From the NCBI RefSeq assembly GCF_905220415.1, contig NC_059554.1:7713001-7777000 (forward strand): a stretch of DNA of 64,000 nucleotides, in the 5' to 3' direction. Below are positions 27,701 to 38,063 of the stretch, piece after piece (positions within the stretch are counted from its first letter, which is position 1; every line of letters starts with the position of its first letter). Position numbers and translations under genes: made by a program. The notes beneath the pieces are model-generated. The model made no database searches. It worked only from the letters and a program-made list of their open reading frames with translations, and was not told the origin of the DNA. This stretch comes from Colias croceus (taxonomy: Eukaryota > Arthropoda > Insecta > Lepidoptera > Pieridae).

Positions 27701-30700
27701 CTTTAATTGTATTAATCATTACTTATACATATATTATGTGGATTGTGTGTTTGTTTGTATTTCTATCACGTCGCAACGGGGCGATTTTATGATGTGATTT
27801 TTGTGGCTAGAGATAGTTAGGAGGCTAGCATGTGAGTTTTTCTTTGGAAAAAGCGGGCGAAGCTGCGGGCGGAAAGCTTGTGTGCTGTATATAAGTGAGA
27901 AATAAACGGTTGAATAGATTTTGATGATGTACTGTTTGCAAAATCAATAATAATAATTGATTTGCTAACAGCTTTGTTGTTTTATTTGAAACTAGCGGTC
28001 CGCCCCGGCTTCGCCCGTGGTACATATTCACGTTTTATCTACGTAAGAACCATCCTCGTACTTCAAGGAATATAATAAAAAGAAAATAAAGAAATCGGTT
28101 CAGCTGTTCTAAAGTTATGCGCTTACCAACACATTTTGGGATTAATTTTTATATTATAGATGTTTATTATAGTATAAATTATGATTTAAGGAAATATTAA
28201 TTAGGATCTGGAGGTTTATTAATATACATAATATATCCAGTGTCGTAATAAATGTTCGCTGTAAAATATGTAATAATAATTAATAGTGAACAGAAAAAGA
28301 ACGTAAAGCTATGAGCGAATTTATTTATAAGCATCAGAGACAACATACATAAAATGAACTACTCAAAGATACATATCTGAAAAGTAAAATTAAAATGATA
28401 AAGATCTAACAAACTCTATAATACAAGGTAATATTTGACGATTAAAGAGAGGAAAAGAAGACCACATTACTCTTACTCATCTCTTACTACTTCTATTGAG
28501 TTACTACGATTCTTGAGTTTTCAACAGTTCAAACAAACAAGATATAGAATACTTTAACAAATGCTGGATGTTTGTCACTGCTCAATCTTTATTTACTTTA
28601 TCTGCACGTTGATCACTTTCGAATTATGCAAATTTACAACAATGGGGTAACCTGAGATAACCAAAAAATATTATATAAAACTAATCTAAACAAGTTACCA
28701 CGCCATAATAATCGTCCTTTATAAATATAAAAAGACGCGGGTTCGAATCCCGCCTGGTTATTGATTTTTTAACCGACTTCAAAAAAAAAGGAGGAGGTTA
28801 TCAATTCGGCCGGTATATTTTTTTTTTTTTTTTTTTTACGTATGTACACCGATTACTCCGAGGTTTCTGAACCGATTTACGTGATTCTTTTTTTGTTCGA
28901 TGCGGGATGGTGTCGAATTGGTCCCATAAAAATTTTATTCGGATAGGCCCAGTAGTTTTTATTTTATGAGCATTTTTGTCTGTAGGTATTTGTAAATTTT
29001 GCAAGTGCAAGTTTGAAGTCGGTTGTTTTTAACGCAGTTATCACTTGTTTCTATTTTATAAAAATGTATACCTACTTATTTATAAAGCATTTGTATGCCG
29101 TAAAACACTAAATATCAAAATAGTTCTTTTGCAGGTTTATATAAGATTAATATTAATTGATTCATATTAATATCCCCCAGGTATTACTCCCGTTGCACAA
29201 AGCCAAATCACTGTCGGTGTACCACCCGCAGCTCACGTACTGCGTGGTGCAGTTCCTCGAGAAGGACCCGTCGCTCACACAGCCCGTTGTCAGGTTAGTT
29301 TCATAAAATAAAAGATAAAAGATAGGTATGCAATGCAAGAAATGAAAAAACGGTTGGTTTATTTGAGGTTGAATGTGTTGTGTACATTAAACTTGTTGTT
29401 GTGTATGAAATATGCAATATTCCAACTTTTATAGGGATTTTTATAACATTTGTTTAATTTAGATCCCACTTTTGATGTACACAGTAACATTAGGTCAGCT
29501 TATTGAGCCTAAGTAAATACTAATGAAATATTCTCTGACTGCTTTGCAAACTTTGTTTTGATTTGAATACACATTTTGTGCAACATGTAAGATTCGTGCG
29601 AGTCGCGAGTGTAACGTTGTTATTTTTTTAAATATAAATCAATAAATTTAAGACAACTCCAATCCTATCAGATGATAATAAAAAAAAATAGATATTTAAA
29701 ATGTGAATTCGACAAAGCAAAAAAAATCTTCAATAAAATATCATACAACACAATAATTTAACATAAAAAATTGCAGAGCGTTACTAAAGTACTGGCCAAA
29801 GACGCATTCCCCAAAGGAAGTGATGTTCCTCAACGAGATGGAGGAGATTCTCGATGTGATTGAACCGGCCGAGTTCCAGAAGGTCATGGACCCGCTGTTC
29901 CGGCAGCTGGCCAAGTGTGTGTCGAGCCCGCACTTTCAGGTTAGTGTAAAAAATATATTTATATTTTAAAGTTACATTAGAATTAATTAGTACTTACTTC
30001 TTCTATTGTCATAAAATTTGTGATGCTTGTGATAAATGATTACAAAGATGTGTTGTTAAAACATGTTTTTTGTATCATGTATATTGCATGTAAATAAAAT
30101 GTTAGGTTAGGTTAGTAGTACTAGAATTTACTACTGTAGAAATTCATACTTAATTAAATAACAGTTAAAATAATATACCAGAGGATTAAACCAATTTTTT
30201 TTTTCAGTTATTTGTTTTACATCTTTATATTTGCACATCTGTTTTCAAAATAAACTAAGATAATATCAAAAGTCATTAAATCTACCCTCTCAACTAACAA
30301 TAAAACTCCGCTCCACCAGGTGGCGGAACGAGCGCTATACTACTGGAACAACGAATACATAATGTCGCTAATATCGAACAACGCGACGCACATATTACCA
30401 ATAATGTTCCCGTCTCTATACCGCAACACAAAAAGCCACTGGAACAAGACGATACATGGCCTCGTGTACAACGCGCTCAAGCTGTTCATGGAGATGAACC
30501 AGAAGCTCTTCGACGAGTGCACGAAGCAGTACAAGCAGGAGAAGCAGAAGTGAGTTGGTTACATTTTTCGGAGTTGGTCATATGTGTTTTGAGTTTGTTT
30601 TATGTGTGAGTGAGTTGGTCATGTGTGATTTACTAGAAGATTTTCGACGAATGCACGCAACAGTACAAGCAGCAGAAGCAGAAGTGAGTTGGTTACATCT

Positions 30701-31735
30701 TTCTGAGTTGGTCATATGTGTTGTGAGTTTGTTTGATGTGTGAATGAGTTGGTCATGTGTGATTTACTAGAAGCTTTTCGACGAATGCACGCAGCAATAC
30801 AAGCAGAAGACGCTGAAGTGAGTTGGGGAGAAGCAGATGTGAGTTGGACATATGTGTTGTGAGTTGGTCTGATGTTTTAGTGAGTTGGGTGTGTGAAATT
30901 ATATGTGAATGTGTGTGGTCATGTGCCATTTGACGTGTTTTTATGATGGTCATATTTTATGTATTTTTATCATTATACGTTCACGATACAAGCTTTGATA
31001 AGTCATCTTCAAGATTTAAAAAATGTTTCAACGGTAACCGCGCTTCAAACCTATAAAATATTTTATCACAGAGAGAGGGAACGTCTCCAGCAACGAGAGG
31101 AATTATGGCAGCGGCTAGAAGCAGTAGCGGCCGCAAACCCGGCGAGCCAACTCGTCGATAGTGATGAGCCTGACGCTGACCTGGAAACCTTGGCGCAAGA
31201 GGTGAGAATTCTATCAAAATTATTTTTTTTTACCGTACCGTCTTTTACTTATAATGATAACTTATCATTTAATTTTTTGTTTTCAAATTGAAGAACTAAA
31301 CTATGATAGCCTATTCCTATAACATATAATATTTTTGTTAAGTTTTATTTAGCTAGAAATTTGAATTAAGATCTTAGGTCGAGACGTTTTTAGCGACTAT
31401 CTACTATAAATTCGTAGACCCGATTTAAAACAATACATGATTTAAAAATAACAAAGCACCGCCAAATTCATACCAATTTGTTTATAAAACGTAATTCAAA
31501 TCTATACATTACCATTTTTATTTTATGTTGAAATGTAAATTTATCAATTCCAAATTCTCAACTCAACTCTCAATCCGCACAGGCCCGAAAGAACCAGAAC
31601 CACAGCAACGCGTCGAAACCCCTCCTCCGCAAGAAGTCCGACCTGCCCGCAGACGCGTCCACAGTCAAAGCGCTGGTCGAGCACAAGCGCGCTGACCCTT
31701 ACCTCAGCACGCCGCCCGACGCCGACCGCTGCTAG
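6613..31735 (+). CDS. PP2A B56 (B') regulatory subunit, gamma/delta-like
   Basis: B56 subunits bind the PP2A scaffold and catalytic subunits and recruit substrates carrying LxxIxE motifs. Exons: 6613-6799 (alternative), 15691-15890, 17897-18100, 26243-26373, 27576-27693, 29181-29293, 29777-29939, 30320-30549, 31072-31201, 31583-31735 (stop TAG). All junctions are GT/AG and in phase. The joined core reads through the whole HEAT-repeat B56 fold: KLRQCCLLFDF, FRTLPPSSNP, AAWPHLQLVYE, ALLKYWPKTHSPKEVMF, ALYYWNNEYIMSLIS. The pocket segment TTLHRIYGKF..RAYIRKQ keeps the His-Arg-x-Tyr and Arg residues known to bind LxxIxE. The C-terminal tail (RKKSDLPADASTVKALVEHKR) resembles the gamma/delta type, hence Drosophila well-rounded (wrd) rather than widerborst; that assignment is inference. 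With exon 6613-6799 the visible protein is 542 aa but lacks its first exon, since 6613 opens in phase 0 without a start codon. With the exon at 12777 it is up to 659 aa. Confidence 0.95.
7497..7633. mobile_element. MITE with 21-bp perfect TIRs, TA flanks
   Basis: Ends ATGGGCCCTCTTCACAAT.. are exact inverted repeats; TA on both sides (7495-7496, 7634-7635) fits a Tc1/mariner-like target. It sits between two diverged copies of a host segment (7440-7494 and 7645-7712). Confidence 0.75.
8103..8299 (+). repeat. Small interspersed repeat containing a poly-C run
   Basis: Begins CTAGCTGCTCCGCGCGGTTTCACC and ends TATAATATTAGAATAGAT, as lepidopteran interspersed repeats do. It includes 21 consecutive C (8126-8146), whose length may be unreliable in the assembly. 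Confidence 0.6.
9431..9877 (+). repeat. Interspersed repeat, copy 1 (GCTTCCGCCCGCGACTCC family)
   Basis: About 450 bp, closely matched by 35448-35910. Contains GACAGACAGACAGAC and ends near CCCTTCTACAGATTTATTATATG. Short ORFs inside are not genes. Confidence 0.8.
11428..11597 (+). repeat. Interspersed repeat family A (GCGGTCCGCCCCGGCTTC), copy 1
   Basis: About 170 bp from CTAGCGGTCCGCC to a TTTTTATATATTAGAT end. Other copies: 27992-28160 and 53357-53529; a worn piece lies near 41590-41680. All share ATCGGTTCAGCCGTTCTCG-type interiors. Confidence 0.8.
12777..13314 (+). CDS. PP2A-B56 alternative first exon B (GC-rich, own start)
   Basis: An open frame from ATG 12777 runs 538 nt and stops at AAA-G/GTTCGT, the same phase-1 end as exon A, so splicing to 15691 gives ALLK-D-TPAAERE. 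This makes it a mutually exclusive 5' exon with its own start. Possible starts in frame are 12777, 12930 and 12972 (MFAATDAKPRR). The first 60 residues from 12777 are Arg/Ala-rich with no acidic residue, like a mitochondrial presequence or simply translated GC-rich 5' leader. Next come SPLGIPKSPSFHSGLDLV and a Pro/Thr-rich linker. The exon sits in a CpG-rich island of about 0.5 kb, which suggests a second promoter. Other frames are also open here because of base composition, so the exact start is uncertain. Confidence 0.7.
13986..14165 (-). repeat. Interspersed repeat family B, inverted copy
   Basis: Ends in GCGGGCGAAGCCGCGGGCGG-AAGCTAGTA; reverse complement of 17138-17320 at high identity. 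Both are in PP2A introns, about 3 kb apart. Confidence 0.8.
17138..17320 (+). repeat. Interspersed repeat family B, direct copy
   Basis: Starts ACTAGCTTACCGCCCGCGG; pairs with 13986-14165 in opposite orientation. Confidence 0.8.
19436..19765 (-). mobile_element. LINE 3'-tail-like fragment
   Basis: Begins with a TCAAAATCAAAATCAAAA run followed by ATTTATTCA, the usual minus-strand look of a CR1/jockey-type 3' terminus. No coding region was recognised. Confidence 0.4.
19930..20180 (+). mobile_element. tRNA-derived SINE
   Basis: The head has an A-box-like TGGTACAGTGGTTGACGCG and a B box GGTTCGATTCCC, spaced as in tRNA genes, then a GAAGAAAAAAAAATGTC body. It lies just downstream of the LINE 3' fragment and upstream of the jockey LINE. 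Confidence 0.75.
20345..22572 (-). mobile_element. Jockey-superfamily LINE, 5'-truncated with intact RT ORF
   Basis: Minus-strand reading frame from about 22572 to 20706 with no stop. RT motifs in order: DKCAVGWDGIPTSVLK, HPIFKSGDRDGVSNYRPIS, KNQFGFRRGLSTEDALL, LDLSKAFDTVSISIL, FGVPQGSVLGPTLFLIYIND and the catalytic SYADDTALI. The tail has LERAQRAVLKVLVNKP and other post-RT segments. The nucleic-acid-binding ORF1 and endonuclease are missing. The 3' end is marked by TCAAAA repeats near 20360. It sits antisense in the long PP2A intron between 18100 and 26243. Confidence 0.92.
22656..22845 (+). repeat. Interspersed repeat ending GCGGGCGAAGCCGCGGGCGG
   Basis: Starts CACTACATAGTATAAAAC. The first 50 bp recur in reverse complement at 27472-27522. 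It directly follows the 5' breakpoint of the jockey LINE. Confidence 0.7.
23123..23677. repeat. 555-bp hairpin element with about 165-bp arms
   Basis: GATACATCGCCCATTTTT.. at 23123 is mirrored at 23677. Arms stay alike to the TTGATTTGATGGTTCTC segment on each side. The stretch 22985-23122 is GC-richer and may belong to the same composite element. Confidence 0.75.
23682..23929 (+). repeat. Interspersed repeat, TAATATTATAAATGCGAAAG type
   Basis: A typical lepidopteran short repeat: TAATATTATAAATGCGAAAG start, GGGAACGGGAACTATGCGGG interior, GCGGGCGAAGC end. A second copy is at 26792-27020 in the same gene; a shorter 3' piece is at 27770-27882. Confidence 0.75.
24625..25148. repeat. GC-rich interspersed repeat / retroelement fragment
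   Basis: Contains GACAGCAAACGAGCAGACG and GTGTTAAGCGATACACGCC words typical of lepidopteran LINE/SINE tails, a purine-rich GGATGGGTAGGGGATGGG stretch, and overlapping short ORFs that are not genes. Confidence 0.55.
25916..26185 (+). mobile_element. tRNA-derived SINE next to PP2A exon 26243
   Basis: Head GACGCGGTTGGCGCAGTGG (A box) and GGTTCGATCCCCGG (B box), then a body with GTGGGACTAGGTCGATTTG and a TTTATTTATT tail. It ends about 57 bp before the exon at 26243. Confidence 0.85.
26792..27020 (+). repeat. Interspersed repeat, second TAATATTATAAATGCG copy
   Basis: Same organisation as 23682-23929, ending GCGGGCGGATAGCTAGTA. Confidence 0.75.
27992..28160 (+). repeat. Interspersed repeat family A, copy 2
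   Basis: Same ends and interior as 11428-11597; lies in the PP2A intron after exon 27576-27693. Confidence 0.8.
28771..29024. mobile_element. MITE with AACCGACTTCAAA inverted ends
   Basis: 13-bp perfect inverted ends (AACCGACTTCAAA / TTTGAAGTCGGTT) enclose 254 bp with a long T run. A tRNA-like T-arm (GCGGGTTCGAATCCCGC, about 28742-28758) lies just before it, a scrap of a SINE or tRNA pseudogene. Confidence 0.7.
30501..30900 (+). repeat. 134-bp tandem repeat over a PP2A exon/intron junction
   Basis: Three units start at 30501, 30635 and 30769, exactly 134 bp apart. Unit 1 is the last 49 nt of exon 30320-30549 plus the intron start. Units 2 and 3 keep exon-like sequence (TTCGACGAATGCACGCA) and their own GTGAGT donors, but lack acceptors; reading on hits TGA. 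Confidence 0.9.
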
Positions 31736-31738
31736 CGT

Positions 31739-32130
31739 AGCTTGTGGCACGGGGCGGGTGACACGTGGCACGTGTGGGACGAGTGACATGTGGCACGTGG
31801 AAAATGTGAAACCTGTGTAGAATAAGTGGCACGTGTGGAGCGAGTGACATGTGGATTACGGGACCTGTGTGGACGCGTGACGTGAAGCAGAACGTGTGTG
31901 TGGAATACGGGACTTGTGTGCGACGCGTGACGTGTGGCACGGGAAAAAGTGACGTGTTGATCGTGGGACATGTGAACAAGTGGAACGTGAGACTTGGAAC
32001 GCGTGACATGTGGAATACGGGACCTGTGGACCGCGTTTGGCGGATAACGCGGGACATATGGAACGTATGACATGTGGAACGCGTTTAACATTTGGAACAA
32101 GTGAAATACGTGACACAAGTGAAACGCGTG
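31739..32130 (+). repeat. Degenerate minisatellite in the PP2A 3' UTR
   Basis: Starts right after the stop. Repeats of GTGACATGTGGAAC, ACGCGTGACGTG and GGCACGTG variants, with at least four CACGTG boxes. The long minus-strand ORFs across it are made by the repeat. Confidence 0.8.
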
Positions 32131-32395
32131 GACGAATTGTATATGTTAAACATAATATGAAATATATGAAACCAGTTAAAATGTAAATGTGAAATTGGTG
32201 GTGAGTTGATGATGTGGTTGAACTGTATTGAAATGTATATGGGCTGAAATTACAAAGAGTTTTTGATACATATTAGGTACTGTTCGTTATATCGTTTAAA
32301 TAACCAAAAAAGCAAAATTTTCTGTTGGTATTATTGTATGTTATAGTGATAAGTGGGTGTTTATAGAGCATGGACACTGGGCAGTGCCAGGGAAC

Positions 32396-32401
32396 AATAA
32401 A
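32396..32401 (+). terminator. Likely poly(A) signal of the PP2A-B56 gene
   Basis: First canonical AATAAA after the stop at 31735, giving a 3' UTR of about 680 nt. Most of that UTR is the GTGAC/CACGTG minisatellite. Confidence 0.5.
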
Positions 32402-32984
32402 GAGTCATTGGGTCAACGTCATAAGATCAGTATTTGACTGTATTGTTATTTTATAGGAACATATTGTGGTGAAATGAAGATCCCTATTCAGGAAATCAAG
32501 CCATGCAAAAGCTGCCCTGAGAAGGGTCCTAGTGATGTTTAAAATAAATGTTTGCTCTGTGGTGCTTATTCCATTGCCGGCAAATTATAGTGTAACTCAC
32601 CTACATGACATTACAATGTAGGATGTGTTGTCTAAAACTTGGATACAATGAAAACAAACACACGCAGATTCTTTCTATATCTCAAAATAATTGATTGTTG
32701 CTAAAATTGTATACAATAAACAAGCTTTATCTACAAATATTATGCGATAATTTATTATATTTATTTTAGATGTTATAGATGCATACACAATAGATAATAA
32801 TAAATGTTGTCAATGTAATCACAATTTATTTATTGTAACAGATGTTAGATTGTATGGGGTTTTGGAATGAATGAAATGAACACACGTCTAGCATCTAAGT
32901 AGGTTATAGATTTTATTTGGGAATACAATGCAATTATAATTTACACAGGCAGTACATTAATTCATTTAGCTTCTGAATTTATTA

Positions 32985-33209
32985 TGCCGGGTACAGACTG
33001 GTGAAATGTAACATGCAATGTAACATGCAATGGAGCGATCCGTGATTTGTCGGCTTTTCGACGAACACAAAGGGGCAAGGAACACGACTACGGGAGGTTC
33101 GTAGTGAATGCGCGTTAAGAGCGCGCTATGCGTCCACGCTTGCAGCGAACATGCAATGAAAGGCAGAATGTTATATTTCATGTTACGTTTCACCAGTCTG
33201 TACCCGGCA
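32985..33209. mobile_element. MITE with about 30-bp TIRs and TA target
   Basis: Ends TGCCGGGTACAGACTGGTG.. inverted at 33209, TA on both sides (32983-32984, 33210-33211): Tc1/mariner-like non-autonomous element. It is 225 bp with no ORF. Confidence 0.85.
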
Positions 33210-35447
33210 TAAAATTCAATATACATGTAACCTCTATTGATATATGTATAATTTTGAAGTATTTTACCAAATTATCTTATAGCTTTTCATTATTCATTAA
33301 AATTGTATCAAATATCAAGCTACTTATTCATATTTTAAAATAATATGAATTTTTACAGCATTATTCTGATGTAAAATCGAGAAAGTAATTTTATCAACAA
33401 GAAATATTAAAATTATTGCAACAAAAACTACATAAAGACTGTTATTGAAAAAAAAAATAAAATTAGTCGCTGGCGACTGAAGTTATATTAATATGTGTAA
33501 TTAATCATTATTGACTTAATGCAATTTTTTCAAAATTGACATTCCAAGCTGGTAACATAATAATATTCATAGTGCCAATATTACACCAGTCTTCAGATTT
33601 TATAAAATTGATATGAATTAATATTCAATGAATTATTTTTACTTATTTCTTAAATCTGCCATAATTTATTTTTGAGCAAGTATTTTTATTTTTGTAAATT
33701 TAATCGAAAACATGTTTTATCATTTTGCAGAAAAAAGTAATAAATTATTAAATAGGGTAATATTTTATAGCACCAAACCATATCCACAATTATTCTCTAT
33801 TAAAATAGTACATAATATAATATATAAAAATCATACAAATATTTTTAAGTATCAGTAAATCAACCGTTGAACAGATAAGTATCATATTTAACAAAATTAA
33901 TAAAGTTTATATCAATACGCCACATCTAAAATAGCATAAATTTATCAAGTAGATAGTCACCCAGTAATAAATATGTTTACTATTTCTCTAGTTAAAAGAT
34001 TAATGCCTACTGATGTTCTACTGTGTTCACATTTGCGTGTATTCACCTTTAAAAAATAAAAGTATAAACTAAGTTAGAAATCATTTCTTGACAAAATAAT
34101 TCTGGCATTTGCCAGACATACAATAATTTATAATATACAATAATGAAGGTATGTATATCGTATGACTATACAATTTTTTTACTCTCTAGGAACCTATGGT
34201 TAAATCACACCCCTAGTAGATTATCAAATCAGTTTCATTATTTTTTTTTCAAAATTATGTGGATATCAATAGGCTTTAGTCTTAATTTCAAAATAATTAG
34301 TGTTATTAAACAATTTTCTATCTTATCTTAAATATCTGTGCTATTTGTTAAGTGTGAAATCTCGAGTCTGATTTTGTGTATAAAATACCTATTTTAATGT
34401 ATTTATTTTCTAATTATACACTTGGACTAAGGCATGACTGTTTAGAATCAACTGTTGCTGTATTTATTTTAGCTTTGGAGTATTTATAAGTTTTATATCA
34501 CAAGGGCTTTATAATAGTTAGCGATATGAAATTGTCCAATGCAAGTACTATGTAGTTATAAGTTAATTTGTTGTAACATTGTGAATGTAAAATCCAATCA
34601 TGTGTCAGTCTTAATATATGCTTTTGTTTATCTGTATTTAATCTATGTAATTGTTTATTCTCGGGTCATCTCTTTATCGTCATAATATAGAACTAAACAA
34701 ATTAGTTTGGCGATGCACAATAGCAATGTATAGTTTGCAATGTTACAAATAAAATAACGTCGGTAACACGTAATGACAGGTCCATAGGGAAGTCACGACT
34801 GTAAAATAAATCATGGCACCTGATCAACGGCCCAGCAACTACCTTATTGTTATTCGTATTTTACGTATAAATTAAGATTACCGCGTGACTGTACCTGGCC
34901 ATTAGCGTAATTAAATTAAGGAGTAAATTATTAATATGCAGTTATATTCCGCGGAAGCTTCTGGAAAGCGGTTGAGTGCAATTTTGTATGGATATTTTTA
35001 AGGAGCGCCGGTACAGTCGCGCGGTAAAACGTTAACAGATCTCTTGAGTGCGAGTGTGAATGGACTGACTCCGATAGAAGATAATTTGCAACGCTGTTCA
35101 ACAAATTGTAATAAATTTTTGTATAAATATTTATAACGATAATGTAACTGTTGAAAACAAAGTATTATAACAAATGACATATTGTAAGGTGCTTATGATT
35201 ATCGTTATAATACAGAGTTGTGCATAAGTTCTGTAGTTTTATTTCTTCCTTCACCAAATATTAATCCCGTCAACTTTCTTTGTTACAAAAACTAGTGGTT
35301 TATTTTGTGACAAAAACTAGTGGTAATATGAAAATAAATTATTACAGAGTTGACTTTCGTAGAGATAAAGCACCTATAGATTCCATTTTATTTTTATTTT
35401 TTCCATTAGATTTTATTTTTTCCTCAAAATGAAAATTTTATTAAAAA
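33210..35447. other. AT-rich intergenic stretch without recognised genes
   Basis: I see no splice-consistent coding exon, RNA gene or clear mobile element here. Short ORFs are AT-rich and unsupported. Confidence 0.5.
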
Positions 35448-35910
35448 CTGGCTTCCGCCCGCGACTCCGTCCGCGCGGATGTCGGTCTTCGCGTGGATGG
35501 TTTATTTCTCCATTTTGAGTAACTCTGACAATGACATCTTATAAAATATATCTATTGGACCCAAATACGGCTAGGCCTATAATAATACGAAACGTGTGTT
35601 CGCGGTTCTACAGAACAACGTCTATGGATAAAACTGAAAAATTAAGATTAATTTTTGTCTACGTATTTTTCCAGGATAAAAAGTATCCTATTTTACGCCC
35701 AGGATAATAAGGTATAATTATACCAAGTTTCATCGAAATCGAACCGTTAGTTTTCACGTGATGTCTTCACATACAGACAGACAGACAAAAATTTTTTTAA
35801 TCACATATTTGGGTTCGGTATCGATCCAGTAACACCCCCTACTATTTATTTTTTCAATATTTTCAATGTACAGAATTGACCCTTCTACAGATTTATTATA
35901 TGTATAGATT
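35448..35910 (+). repeat. Interspersed repeat, copy 2 (same family as 9431-9877)
   Basis: Near-identical to the copy at 9431 with small indels (an extra AGGATAAAAAGTATCC segment here). Same orientation. Confidence 0.8.
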
Positions 35911-35950
35911 TATCACGAAAAAAATTATAGCTCATGAAAGTATTGTAAAG

Positions 35951-36013
35951 TCACCATACCCGCCCGCCTCACCGGCGTGTACGAGCTCAGCCTGCACCGC
36001 GCGCTCGAGCCCG
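35951..36013 (+). pseudogene. Orphan exon-like coding fragment
   Basis: A 63-nt GC-rich stretch between AAAG and a consensus donor (CCCG/GTGAGT). Read in one frame it gives TIPARLTGVYELSLHRALEP. It sits alone in AT-rich repeats, right after a 0.46-kb interspersed repeat. I do not recognise the parent protein; it may be a captured exon or chance. Confidence 0.3.
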
Positions 36014-36149
36014 GTGAGTGCGTGCGTGTGCTGTGTGGTGGTCGGTAGAGAGGCTCTCATAAGTGTACAAATTTTGAATTAAAACTGACAGTTTAAAATG
36101 GGTTGAAATTGTGTGTAAAGAAGTCGGTTAGTTTACGTAAGGAAATATA

Positions 36150-36420
36150 TTTTTATCCTGGCTATCTTTATCGGGATAATAAGATAAAAGAAAAATCCGT
36201 CGTTAAAACGACCTTAAGTGGGTCAAACTCGAATCGAAAAGAGAATTAGCTACATACAAATTACAAACTTATGATTTAAGCTAATCCTGGCGATCCTTAT
36301 CAGGATAGTAAGATAAATTTATAAATTATTGTATTGTAACCGGTCCTTGATAACTTTACAAAATGTGAACGAAATCGTCGGCATAAAGTGGGTCAAAATC
36401 GAGTCGAAAGGAGTCAATGA
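36150..36420 (+). repeat. Diverged two-unit duplication
   Basis: Words recur in order: CCTGGCTATCTTTATCGGGA / CCTGGCGATCCTTATCAGGA and AAGTGGGTCAAACTCGAATC / AAGTGGGTCAAAATCGAGTC, each followed by GATAAA- or AAAGGAG-like text. Origin unknown. Confidence 0.55.
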
Positions 36421-36639
36421 CATAAAGGTATGAGGTAAGCTAATAAAAGCTTGTTACAAACTTCTCGTTTTAGAGCCAAAAGGCGGCCGAAATGCGAATA
36501 TGTAGGTATTTGATCTGGGGATTTTAGCACTTTATTTCTACTGATGAACCAACATTCAGCTCTTTGAATTTTTTTTAAGTACCTACTTAAACTTACCTAC
36601 TACTTGCATTTTACCAGAAACACTAACACTTTGTCAAAA

Positions 36640-38055
36640 CACGGGTAATAAATGAAAATAAAACACAACTTTTATGTAATATCTTTATTTCATATTTATA
36701 AATACAGTGTAGAACAGAACACAGATTTACTTACATATTATATTGTACATGTAAATATTTCTGTTGCGTTACGAATTGCAATAATTCTTTTATACAAATT
36801 TTATTAATATATCTATGTACATTTTTTACATTTCAATTCAAATGATAGAAAAAGCTGATTAAATAGGTACGTTAAATTAATTCTAACAGAGGGGTGGTGT
36901 GAGATAAAAAGTAAAAAAATAACTGCATTTTATACAGATCATGATATAATACATCCACACATAAATATTTCTCAAAAAAAATATATTTTCCGAACAAAGA
37001 TTGATGGCAAATTGCGAAATACGAACATTTTCTTACCTATAGTACATGTTATTAAAAAATAAAAATAAATCATCAGTAAATTTAAGTTTAAATAAAGCGA
37101 TAGTTTGAAGGGACTAACTACCTTTTTTGTTTGGTGAAATTGTTTCTTTCTGCAATATCCTAAAATTATACAAAGTAAATCTAAAATAACGCTTACATTC
37201 GTCACGTAGATGTTAAACTCGTAAATATACGCATATTTATAGAATTTCTGCTAAAATAATAAATACTAATATATTTAAGCTTATATTAAATGAATAAAGT
37301 TGACTAAATTTATCTTTTATTTAAATAAAAATATATCCATCACAATGAATAGGATGATAAATGAAAATAATCACTAGCCGAAAAGCACTTAAATATTTAG
37401 GCCTGAAGAGCACAGGAATGATTAAGTTAAAAGTTTGTCTATATAATGCCGTGTCTACATACAAATATTCGTGGTCTTATAAAAAAACGCTTTACTTTTC
37501 AAAACTCACCCATCTTTAAGTTTCGTGTAGACACAGTATTATTTACATAAAAGTTAAAAAACAAGATAACATAAACGACCCTAAATAGTATCTTAGCACA
37601 GAGATCTAAAAATTTATTTTATTTTGAGAGCACTAAAAGCTCCATATCTCCTACCCCCACTCTTTAAACAGATCTATGTTAAATCATTGCTTTTACATAC
37701 ATACCCAAGATTAATGAAAAAGGGACGGGTTCTGTTTTCGTATCTTTTTAAACGCACCAATGACGTCCATATATGGTTTTTGGATGATATTCCCCCGGTA
37801 TCTTTCCAAAATATATTTGTTTCGTTCATACATGCTTTCTTTACCAATTTTCTAGGCACAAAGAGCACTATCTTGTCACTTGCAAAAAATATAGGTAAAT
37901 AGATTAATAAAATAATACAAGGTTGGAGGTAAATGAATAAATATAACAAGGTTAGCAATTATATTTGCATGGGATTACTTTTTTTTTATCAAAATAACAT
38001 ACTCTAACTTGTTTAATATTCATTAAATATACTATGTTCAATTTTTATTGCATAT
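36640..38055. other. AT-rich stretch, possible distal 3' UTR
   Basis: No coding exon seen. A minus-strand AATAAA (36684-36689) could end a very long PPP1R21 3' UTR, but nothing proves the transcript reaches here. Confidence 0.25.
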
Positions 38056-38063
38056 TTTTTTCC

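Noticed and set aside
28738..28765. tRNA T-arm and acceptor-like sequence (GGTTCGAATCCC)
   Set aside because: No matching D-arm/anticodon at proper distance; looks like a SINE or tRNA scrap.
31704..32118. Three overlapping minus-strand ORFs of 86-128 aa
   Set aside because: Caused by the GTGAC/CACGTG minisatellite; composition-driven and antisense to the PP2A 3' UTR.
37624..37958. Overlapping 92- and 94-aa ORFs on both strands
   Set aside because: No recognisable domain, no splice partners, AT-rich flanks; probably UTR or intergenic.
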